Shown here: positions 57,901-64,000 of the stretch, piece by piece
Numbering within the stretch: the first letter of the stretch is position 1
Layout of the letters: every line of letters begins with the position of its first letter
Assembly (NCBI GenBank): GCA_020635015.1
Contig: JACKAP010000001.1
Location: 719,189 to 783,188 of the forward strand
DNA from: Calditrichia bacterium
Lineage (GTDB): Bacteria; Calditrichota; Calditrichia; RBG-13-44-9; J075
Direction: 5' to 3'
Length of the DNA stretch: 64,000 nucleotides
Translations under genes and position numbers: made by a program
Notes under the pieces: generated by a model
What the model was told of the DNA's origin: nothing
Databases searched by the model: none
Seen by the model: the letters and a program-made list of their open reading frames with translations, nothing else

Positions 57901-58089
57901 CTGCGGGTTGGCATTGACGTAGGAGACCCATACCCCCAGGAAAGGCGGAGTGAAGCCCTGGGGCAGCAGTTCGATCATCACCTTCTGGTAGGCGATCGCC
58001 CCCACCACCACGATGGCCAGCAGGGTAACGATGATGGTGACCGGCCGCCGCACGGCCAGGTTGGGCAGGAAGGATTTATTGTTGAGCAT
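54934..58089 (-). CDS. RND efflux permease (HAE-1/MdtBC type), 1051 aa
   Basis: The protein has standard RND length with 12 TM segments (TM1 ~17-35; clusters ~340-540 and ~860-1030) and two large periplasmic loops. TM4 carries GMVVDNGIVVLENIYRR, where the acidic residue is part of the proton relay. GGGAG lies 5 bases before the ATG. It is the last gene of an adaptor-permease-permease unit and should form homo- or heterotrimers with the permease upstream. Substrate (drug, lipid or metal) cannot be told; the CusA-type Met/His metal motifs are not evident. Confidence 0.95.
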   Translation of the reverse strand: MLNNKSFLPNLAVRRPVTIIVTLLAIVVVGAIAYQKVMIELLPQGFTPPFLGVWVSYVNANPQEVEEQIARPVEEQVRTIPGVRKVETYSNSNGCWTWLEFAGGTDMDVAYDQLRDRMERARAQLPDDFERYYLRKFGRNDTPIIFMSLSLPEEVEDPYYIVEKFLKQPLERVDGVASIEIWGAQEKSIQILIDQDKVKAHRLNMFEVVNSLRDDNFAMSSGWVYDGDKKFIVRSIARFRNLEQIQKLPINEFGLRVEDVAEVKYDVEERRWTQRVNGKPALLLEIQKESLANSVEMGHKVRGLLEKQLQTHPMLAKADVNILFMEGQFIEDSIDNLTDTALWGGVFAILILMFFLRNLRMTLIMMIAIPLSVLISLMVIYFIGWTLNTITMMGLMISVGMVVDNGIVVLENIYRRRTMGESARDASISGASEVNLAIIMATLTTVAIFASILFMEDEIGGFKFYMSRIGLPIIFALLGSLFVALVLIPLATAYLPKQKYTEASKLIARSKSYYQGMLRRALDHRMNTVIAVIAIIFITYGVLMPAIPQSDSDGGNISDFWLIFDLPGNFTDDDANAFFSEVEDTLLAHKEAYSIKAIDTGFRKLFGRVRVFLTPPDKQQWYDVVYEGFASVTGIDLNKPMSREEVLEDVRDRIPLKPGVKFRTQWHGSGAQGEDGTVSVLLYGDDTGKLAELAEEVERRMRLLEGVVSVETDREAGADEIRISMDREIVTRNGINPNQVAFTLMYAVRGLNLPRYQAKDKEVEVRVQYREEDRENLEQLKNMTFVNNQGQAIPLSAIADFTIDKGFGQIARENGKTFLAVKAKTTADDLPRISGQIDQLMQDFTMPYGYNWQKGSRFSRFDQQNQSFVMAMFMAVVLVYLLMAILFESVLLPIPILFTIPLAFFGAYLLLFITKTPIDIMAVIGIIILIGVIVNNGIVLIDMINRKRLEGLSRREAILEAGQNRFRPILMTSFTTIGGLIPMALGNASLIGMPYAPMGRALIGGMLTGTMLTLLVVPVFYTLFDDMALYFGNIASWFRGRKGEVAVEMEK

Positions 58090-58106
58090 GTCGACTCCCG
58101 GGTGAA

Positions 58107-58362
58107 AGGATTTCTGGGTTAATGGGTTGATGGGTGTATGGGTGAATGGGTAACTGCTTTCATGCCGTTTTCAGGTGCTGTCATTGCGAGCCGCGTTTTT
58201 TGCGGCGCGGCAATCTCCCGTGTGGGGCTGCCGACGTAACTGCGGTTGGTTGCAGCAAGCAGGAGATTGCTTCGGCAAACAACACCTCGCAATGACAGCG
58301 CCAATTCGGTTCTCCCAAAGTGGCACGACGTAGTTACCCATCAACCCATTCACCCATCAACA
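58107..58362. repeat. Inverted GGGTTGATGGG-word arms enclosing a 117 bp element
   Basis: GGGTTGATGGG and GGTGAATGGGTAACT at 58118-58155 face AGTTACCCATCAACCCATTC at 58331-58350. The pair encloses the complete element at 58180-58296, so one repeat type appears nested in another. It lies between the two RND genes. Confidence 0.8.
58180..58296. repeat. ~117 bp repeat element with inverted ends, copy 3
   Basis: The ends GTCATTGCGAG and CTCGCAATGAC are intact and the orientation is as in copy 2. The middle differs (TGCCGACGTAACTGCGGTTGG) while the stems remain paired. Confidence 0.85.
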
Positions 58363-58400
58363 ATTTCTCCAAACATAATTTAGTCCAAAATCATTGCCAT

Positions 58401-61400
58401 TCATTCATTCACCAACGGTCTATCCGGCTGGAACAGCGCGTACACCGTCGGGATCACCACCAGGGTGAGGATGGTGGCGCTGATCAGGCCGGCGATGACG
58501 GTGATGGCCATCGGGGTGCGGATCTCCGCGCCTTCGCCCAGCCCCAGGGCCATCGGCAGCAGGCCGAGTACGGTGGTGGCGGTGGTCATCAGGATCGGGC
58601 GCAGGCGGGCCTGCCCGGCCTGGCGGATCGCCTCGTCGCGAGCCAGTCCGTTGCGGCGCAGCTGGTTGATGTAATCCACCAGCACGATCGCATTGTTCAC
58701 CACAATCCCCGCCAGCATGATGATGCCCAGGAAAACCATGATATTCAGGGGAATCCCCAGCACCCACAGCACCAGCACCACCCCGATCACCGCAAACGGC
58801 ACCGTAAAGAGGATCACGAAGGGATGGATGAATGACTCGAACTGCGAGGCCATGACAATGTAGACCATGAAGATCGCCAGCAGCAAGGCCAGGCGCAGGC
58901 TGTTTAACGACACTTCCATCTCTTTATTTTGCCCGGTGATCTCAAAACTGAAATCCGCCGGCATGTCCATACCCTGCATGACCGCATAAACATCTTCGCT
59001 GATGCTGGAGAGGTCGCGCCCTTCGATGTTGGCCAGGATCACCGCTGAACGCTGCTGGTCGATGCGCCGGATCTCGCTGGGCCCTTCGTTGATCTCGATA
59101 CTCGCGACACTCTCCAGCGGGATCGGGAAGTTTCCGCCGGGATTGACATCCAGGCGGCGCAGCATCTCGATGGTCGCCTTGTCCTCATCGCGCACCTTCA
59201 CCAGCACGTCGATGCGCCGTTCTTCCTTCTTGAATTGGGTGGCCACGTCGCCGCGCACCTTGTTGCGCACGATGTTGGCCACGTCCAGGATATTCAGGCC
59301 GTAGCGGGCCAGCCGCACCCGGTCGTAGACGATCTGCACCTCGGGATTGCCGCGCTGCAGGTTGGATTTGATGTCGGTCAGCCCCGGAATTTCGCTCAGC
59401 GCCCGTACCGCATCCTGGCTTACCCGGCTGAGCGCATTGAGGTTGTAGCCTTTGATCTCCAGCTCTACCGGAGTCTTGAAGCTGAACAGCACCGGGCGGG
59501 AGATCTTGTAAGTGATGCCGCTGAAGTCGCGCAGCCGGTCGCGAATATCCGCCAGCGCCTGCTGTTCCTGGTTGATCGGGTCGCCGGTGGGTTTTAAAGT
59601 GACGGTGATCTTGGCGGTATGCTCGCCGGACTCACTGTCCGAGACCTTGGTCAGATCCACCCCGGCGACGGTGGATATCTTTTCTACCTCCGGCTCGTTG
59701 AGGATAATCTGCTCGATCGGTGAAATGATCTGGGCGGTGGTTTCCACCGGGGTGCCGATCGGCAGGGTCAGCTCCACGTTGAATTCGCCCTGGTGCACTT
59801 CCGGGATCAGCTCGCTGCCCAGGCGCGGCGCCAGCACCGCCACGCAGATCAGGAAGGGGATGATCGAAAGCATCATCACCGAGGTCTTGTTGGCCAGCGC
59901 CCAATCGATGATGGAAGGATACAAATTGCTCGCCCGGTTATAGCCCTTGTTGAATATCTGCACGAAAAAGTTGGCGATCTTGGAAAGCACATGTTTCCAG
60001 AGCAGGTGAAAAAATCCGATCAGCGCCCCGCCGAGGATCAGCAGAGTGGTGAAGAATTTGCTGGCGAGCTGGAAGATCAGGAAAATTACCCAACGGATCA
60101 GCACAAAGGCCAGCCAGAATGGGAAGCCGAGGATCAGTAAGATGCGAATGATCCAGCCGCGCTGACGGAAACTGCGGAAGAACGCCAGCCAGCTGTCTTT
60201 AAACTGAAGGGAAGATTGTCCCACGGCATCGGCCAGCGCCAGCGCCAACAGGAATAAGCCGTAGAGTGGAAAGAGCAGCAACATCAGCGCTTTGGTGAGA
60301 ATCGAACCGGCTTTGAAGCGCGCTTTCAGTTTGTCGTGACGCTTGAGCCAGAATTGCCGGACAGAGGTTGTCTTGTAATACTGCTGCGACAGTTGGAAGC
60401 GCTCCCGCAGCGAGCCGGCATTGACCTGGCGGGAGGCCAGCATCGGAATGAAGAACAGCGCCACCCCCAGCGAGGCCAGGAGCGAGAATACCACCGTCAG
60501 CGACATATCGCCGAAGATCTGCCCCGCCACCCCCTGCACAAAGACCATCGGGAAGAAGACCGCGATGGTCGTAAGGGTGGAAGCGGTCACCGCCGCGCCC
60601 ACCTCGCCGGTGCCCCGGATCACCGAGGCGACCAGCCCGTCGCCCTCCTCGCGGCAGCGGAAGATGCTTTCGATCACCACAATGGAGTTGTCGACCAGCA
60701 TCCCGATCCCCAGCGCCAGGCCTCCCAGCGACATGATGTTGAGCGAGACGTCGAACAGGCGCATCGGGGCGAAGGTGGCGATTATCGAGATCGGGATCGC
60801 CAGCCCCACGATCACCGTGCTGCGCACATTGTTGAGGAAGAAGAACAGTACGATCACCGCCAGGATGCCCCCGATCAGCGCGGTATTTTTAACTTCGTCG
60901 ATGGAGTTTTCGATAAACACCGACTGGTCGGTCAGCAGATCAAGCTTCATCCCTTCCGGCAGGCCATAGCCGATGAAGCTGGTCATCGCCCGTTTGATGA
61001 TCTCCTCTTGTAAATTGCCACCCCCTCCATGGGGGCCGCCCTGGGCGGGCTGTTTCTTTTCTGCCTCCGGCTTTTTCTCCGCTTCGGCAGGCTTCTTTGC
61101 TTTGGCGGCTGCTTCTTTTCGCTTCATCTCCGCCACGTAGGCCTGCTGCTGCGGAGTGCCGAATACCCGGTCGCGCACGTTCCGCGCCACCTCTACGATG
61201 TTGGCGTCCCCTTCTTTATAGACTTCCAGTTCCACACTCTCCGTGCCGTTCAGACGGGTGATGATCTGGCGCTCCTTATGGGTGCGGTAGACCTTCCCGA
61301 CATCCTTCAGCCGTACCTCGCGGCCGTTCTGGAAGCCAAGGGAGATCTCGGCGATCTCCTCTACTCGCTTAAATTCGTTCAGGGTGCGGATGATATATTC

Positions 61401-62087
61401 GGTCTGTCCTTCTTTCAGCTCGCCACCGGCCAGGTTGACATTCTCCTGGGCCAGGCGCTGGCGGATCTGCTGGATGTCCAGGTTCATCAGGCTGATCTGC
61501 TGCTCGTTGAGATCGACCCGGATCTCCTCTTCGAAGCCACCCTTCACCTTCACCGCCGCCACCCCGGGCACCGTTTCCAGGGCGCGCTTGATCTGCTCCT
61601 CCGCCACGTAGCGGTCGAAGAACAGGTCGCTGCCTCCGGTCAGCCCCAGGCGAATGATCGGATCCAGCGAGGGGTCGTATTTCAGAATCAGGGGTTTTTC
61701 GGCGTCTTCCGGGAGGAAGACCGCATCGAGCCGCTCCCGCACCTCGCTGATTGCCTGGTTCATGTCGCTGTCCCAGTTGAATTCCAGGATCACATCCGAC
61801 TGCCCGGCTTTGGAGATCGAACTGATCGCTACCAGGTCGCTGACCACCCCCAGCGCTTCTTCGATGGGGCGGGAGATGGAAGTTTCCACCTCTTCCGGAG
61901 CGGCGCCGGTAAATTCGGTGCGCACGGTGAGGGAGGGATAGGTAATGTCCGGCATCAAGTCGAGGGTTAGCTGTTGATAGGACATCCACCCGAACACCAA
62001 TACCCCGATTACGATCATCGAGATCGCCACCGGGCGGGTGGTGGTAAAACGGAAGAAGTTGCTTTTAAAATCAGGATTGGGGCTCAT
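58401..62087 (-). CDS. RND efflux permease with extra membrane insertion, 1228 aa
   Basis: This is the HAE-1-like RND fold (TM1 ~15-33, SLTVRTEFTGAAPEEVETSI, GIGMLVDNSIVVIESIFR, final VVIPTVYALFQPDRP) but ~180 residues longer than usual. There are two additions. One is a low-complexity Lys/Ala/Glu then Gly/His tract (~325-370) in the first half, before TM2. The other is a ~150-residue segment (~570-720) between TM6 and TM7 with about three extra hydrophobic stretches (LMLLLFPLYGLFLLALALAD, IRILLILGFPFWLAFVLIR, FFTTLLILGGALIGFFHLLW). No strong Shine-Dalgarno is seen. It is cotranscribed with the adaptor and the second permease. Confidence 0.93.
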   Translation of the reverse strand: MSPNPDFKSNFFRFTTTRPVAISMIVIGVLVFGWMSYQQLTLDLMPDITYPSLTVRTEFTGAAPEEVETSISRPIEEALGVVSDLVAISSISKAGQSDVILEFNWDSDMNQAISEVRERLDAVFLPEDAEKPLILKYDPSLDPIIRLGLTGGSDLFFDRYVAEEQIKRALETVPGVAAVKVKGGFEEEIRVDLNEQQISLMNLDIQQIRQRLAQENVNLAGGELKEGQTEYIIRTLNEFKRVEEIAEISLGFQNGREVRLKDVGKVYRTHKERQIITRLNGTESVELEVYKEGDANIVEVARNVRDRVFGTPQQQAYVAEMKRKEAAAKAKKPAEAEKKPEAEKKQPAQGGPHGGGGNLQEEIIKRAMTSFIGYGLPEGMKLDLLTDQSVFIENSIDEVKNTALIGGILAVIVLFFFLNNVRSTVIVGLAIPISIIATFAPMRLFDVSLNIMSLGGLALGIGMLVDNSIVVIESIFRCREEGDGLVASVIRGTGEVGAAVTASTLTTIAVFFPMVFVQGVAGQIFGDMSLTVVFSLLASLGVALFFIPMLASRQVNAGSLRERFQLSQQYYKTTSVRQFWLKRHDKLKARFKAGSILTKALMLLLFPLYGLFLLALALADAVGQSSLQFKDSWLAFFRSFRQRGWIIRILLILGFPFWLAFVLIRWVIFLIFQLASKFFTTLLILGGALIGFFHLLWKHVLSKIANFFVQIFNKGYNRASNLYPSIIDWALANKTSVMMLSIIPFLICVAVLAPRLGSELIPEVHQGEFNVELTLPIGTPVETTAQIISPIEQIILNEPEVEKISTVAGVDLTKVSDSESGEHTAKITVTLKPTGDPINQEQQALADIRDRLRDFSGITYKISRPVLFSFKTPVELEIKGYNLNALSRVSQDAVRALSEIPGLTDIKSNLQRGNPEVQIVYDRVRLARYGLNILDVANIVRNKVRGDVATQFKKEERRIDVLVKVRDEDKATIEMLRRLDVNPGGNFPIPLESVASIEINEGPSEIRRIDQQRSAVILANIEGRDLSSISEDVYAVMQGMDMPADFSFEITGQNKEMEVSLNSLRLALLLAIFMVYIVMASQFESFIHPFVILFTVPFAVIGVVLVLWVLGIPLNIMVFLGIIMLAGIVVNNAIVLVDYINQLRRNGLARDEAIRQAGQARLRPILMTTATTVLGLLPMALGLGEGAEIRTPMAITVIAGLISATILTLVVIPTVYALFQPDRPLVNE

Positions 62088-62158
62088 GGGCTAACTCTGT
62101 CTTTGTCGTCTTGGGTCTCGGGCAAATTAGCTGGATTGTATCAAGTATGTAAAATTAC

Positions 62159-62234
62159 AGATTCCTTTCCGATGGATATCGGAACCTCGGAATGACACAG
62201 CGTCGTCATTTCGAACGTAATTTGTGAGAAATCT
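62159..62234. repeat. Intergenic repeat AGATTCC ... GTCATTTCGAACG ... AGAAATCT
   Basis: The segment has inverted ends (AGATT/AATCT) and a GGAATGACACAGCGTCGTCATTTC dyad in the middle. The form resembles widespread short REP-like elements. It lies in the 295-base gap between the adaptor and permease genes; no gene is seen there. Confidence 0.6.
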
Positions 62235-62382
62235 ATAGCGGCAAAATAATTTGTATGCAATTTATTAACGAACCGTCCGCCGCTGTTCATGGATACGCCG
62301 ATATTAGAGAATACGGCAGCAATTGCCGCCGGTCGGGCAAATTCAGGCAGCGATCGGCGAATGGTCACAACCATATCCGTGA

Positions 62383-63579
62383 TCAGCGCCGGGGCAGCAG
62401 TGCGGAGATGCCGCTGGTTTCTCCGTTGGCCTGCCAGCGGTATTTTTTCTCTTCCACGATTTTTACCCGGCTGCCGTCTTTCAGACCGTTCTGGCCGAGC
62501 ACCACGATCTGGGTACCCGCTTCCAGGTCGTTCAGAATCTCCACCTTTTCCGCATCCTCGAAGCCTTTTTTCAGCTCGAGCTTTTGCGAACTGTCCTGGG
62601 AAACGATGAAGAAGTAGGTGCGTTCGTTTTCGTAGATGAGCGCCGATTTGGGGATCAGCTTGGCGTTTTCATGGGTGTCGACGATCAGCTCTGCGTTGAC
62701 GAACATGCCCGGGCGCAGCTTGTTCTGCGGGTCCTTCACCGCGATCGTCACCTTGAAGGTGCCGCTCTGGGGATCAATGATCGGGCTGATCCGCTTAACA
62801 TAGCCGTTGAATTTGGTGCCGGCCATCACGTCGGTGGTCACCTTCGCGGTTTGATTTTTGTAGCACTTGGCAAATTCGCTCTGGGGCACATACAGGCGCA
62901 CGATCTTCTCATTGAGGTTGGCGATGGTAAAGAGGTTGGTGCTGGTTTGAATGCGGTCGCCCAGGTTGACCAGCCGGTCGCCGATCACCCCGGAGATCGG
63001 GGCGGTGACGGTGGTGTATTCCAGGTTGAGCTTGGCCTGCTCCCAGGCGATCTCCGCCTGTTTCATGTTGATCTCGGCGGTGAGGAACTCTTCTTCACTG
63101 AGGAGTTCTTCCGCCTGCAGGGCTTTGAGGCGGTTGTAATCGGCGAGCAGCTTCTCATACTCCAGCCGTGCCTTGCGTTCCGCCAGCACGTATTCGTCTT
63201 TTTCGATCTGGATTAGCCGTGCGCCCTTCTGCACCCGGTCGCTTTCCTCAACGTAAATTTCCTCCACCAGGCCGGCAATTCGCGAATAGACGTTGACGGT
63301 CTGCTCGGTTTCCAGGGTGGAGCTATAAAGCAGGAAGCTGGAGATCTGACCGGTCGTCAGGCGGGTAATCTCCACCGGGATGGCAGTGGGCTGATCCTTG
63401 CCGGAACCGTCTTTTTTAGCTTCCCCACCGGACGTATCTTGGTCGGATTTCTGGGTGCTGTCCGCTGCGCTGCTGCTGTCTGCGGCCGCAGGCTCGGCGG
63501 AATTGGCGTCACCGCTACTGCAGCCTGCCAGCACCAGGCAGGTCAACAAAATCAACAAAACCGTTGCAAAATTCTTCAT
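62383..63579 (-). CDS. RND efflux periplasmic adaptor (membrane-fusion lipoprotein)
   Basis: The start at the ATG at 63579 gives 398 residues; AGGAGG lies 12 bases upstream. The lipobox LVLAGC marks lipidation (Cys ~20). An acidic/Ser-rich linker (~22-60) follows. Next come the barrel-sandwich (lipoyl) halves around YSRIAGLVEEIYVEESDRVQ and TVTAPISGVIGDRLVNLGD, with an alpha-hairpin between them (~130-190, KARLEYEKLLADYNRLK). A beta-barrel and a membrane-proximal domain with QIVVLGQNGLKDGSRVKIVEE complete the protein. It links the permeases to an outer-membrane channel, which is not in the window. Confidence 0.94.
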   Translation of the reverse strand: MKNFATVLLILLTCLVLAGCSSGDANSAEPAAADSSSAADSTQKSDQDTSGGEAKKDGSGKDQPTAIPVEITRLTTGQISSFLLYSSTLETEQTVNVYSRIAGLVEEIYVEESDRVQKGARLIQIEKDEYVLAERKARLEYEKLLADYNRLKALQAEELLSEEEFLTAEINMKQAEIAWEQAKLNLEYTTVTAPISGVIGDRLVNLGDRIQTSTNLFTIANLNEKIVRLYVPQSEFAKCYKNQTAKVTTDVMAGTKFNGYVKRISPIIDPQSGTFKVTIAVKDPQNKLRPGMFVNAELIVDTHENAKLIPKSALIYENERTYFFIVSQDSSQKLELKKGFEDAEKVEILNDLEAGTQIVVLGQNGLKDGSRVKIVEEKKYRWQANGETSGISALLPRR

Positions 63580-63707
63580 ACCTAAGGTTTTCCTCCTAAA
63601 TATACCGTTCAAATATCAAAGTTACGTTACGATCGCCCGGGATAGAAGTTCGAATAAAAATAAATGTTTCCTGCGCTCAGTCAAAGTAAAAAAATGGTAT
63701 CGGTTAA

Positions 63708-63796
63708 AAAGGTGGAAAGGCGGATGATGGATGGGGAAAAAGCGAGGGGGTATAAAATGATCCGTGCGCCCATCCACCATCCGCCTTTCCACCTTT
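63708..63796. repeat. Inverted repeat AAAGGTGGAAAGGCGGATG
   Basis: The left arm 63708-63740 and right arm 63766-63796 are complementary (GGTGGAAAGGCGGATGATGG facing CCACCATCCGCCTTTCCACC). A further stem-loop, GCTCCCGAA-cttgc-TTCGGGAGC, lies at 63913-63935. No gene is recognisable from 63580 to the window end. Confidence 0.8.
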
Positions 63797-64000
63797 CTGA
63801 CTACGCTACCGTCCAACGTTTAGCTCAGCGACGTTTGTAGCCCCGTCAGGAGCGTCAGAAAAGCGAGGTCGCCTCCAGGCTGCGCATTATTCCCCGTCTT
63901 TGTTAAGGCGGAGCTCCCGAACTTGCTTCGGGAGCGCGGCGTCCAGCAGGCCAATCAGGGGCGGTTGCGCGCACCTTAACCCGACTTCAATCATCCTTTG

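Overview
The window looks like a chromosomal segment of a Gram-negative bacterium of the FCB (Fibrobacterota-Chlorobiota-Bacteroidota) superphylum, probably a Calditrichota/KSB1/Ignavibacteria-like lineage rather than a classical Bacteroidete. The main reason is four secreted proteins that end in a type IX secretion (T9SS) type A sorting domain with the QNYPNPFNP signature. Other pointers are RND efflux pumps, a decaheme cytochrome/porin pair, a Tat substrate, lipoproteins and moderately high GC. This placement is inference: there is no rRNA in the window. No phage, transposase, integrase or CRISPR array is visible.

Layout. 1-3.5 kb (+): end of a GHL10-type glycosidase-like protein translationally coupled to urocanate hydratase, then mnmA. 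3.5-7 kb (-): two lytic transglycosylase-like proteins and an AIM24-family protein. 7.3-16.1 kb (-): a set reading BlaI repressor, M56 (BlaR1-like) membrane peptidase, PDZ protein, an exported hairpin/NEW3 protein, an ABC ATPase and two paralogous ABC-2 permeases, with a BlaI-type operator upstream. 16.2-19.4 kb (+): RimB-like protease, RimK ligase, AstE/ASPA-like deacylase, DUF2461. 19.6-29.6 kb: S9 peptidase, isoaspartyl peptidase lipoprotein, sodium:solute symporter, LysM protein, HtpX, DUF937, HerA/FtsK-like ATPase. 30-44.3 kb: exported GH13 amylase, T9SS-sorted proteins (FG-GAP propeller, TIG, Ycf48-like propeller, four X25 starch-binding modules), NhaA and a probable free-standing structured RNA. 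44.6-51.8 kb: Kbp/LysM protein, MtrAB-like electron conduit whose porin carries an in-frame TGA, YHS-thioredoxin, a Ser/Thr kinase fused to an FKBP prolyl isomerase, tRNA-Asp. 51.9-64 kb (-): alaS and an RND efflux operon (one lipoprotein adaptor, two different RND permeases, one with an unusual membrane insertion).

Working themes are starch-type polysaccharide use (GH13 plus X25 binder), envelope maintenance and sensing (M56/BlaI, transglycosylases, kinase-FKBP, HtpX), extracellular electron transfer, and export. The most unusual feature at genome scale is the intergenic DNA. Most gaps over about 150 bp hold an inverted repeat built from short recurring words, a hairpin family with covarying stems, tandem 22-23 bp arrays, or a ~117 bp element with matching inverted ends (three copies). 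Some of these repeats supply the stop codon or last residues of the neighbouring gene. The best candidate for an undescribed element is the ~190-nt structured RNA at 36665-36854, which has its own promoter and terminator.
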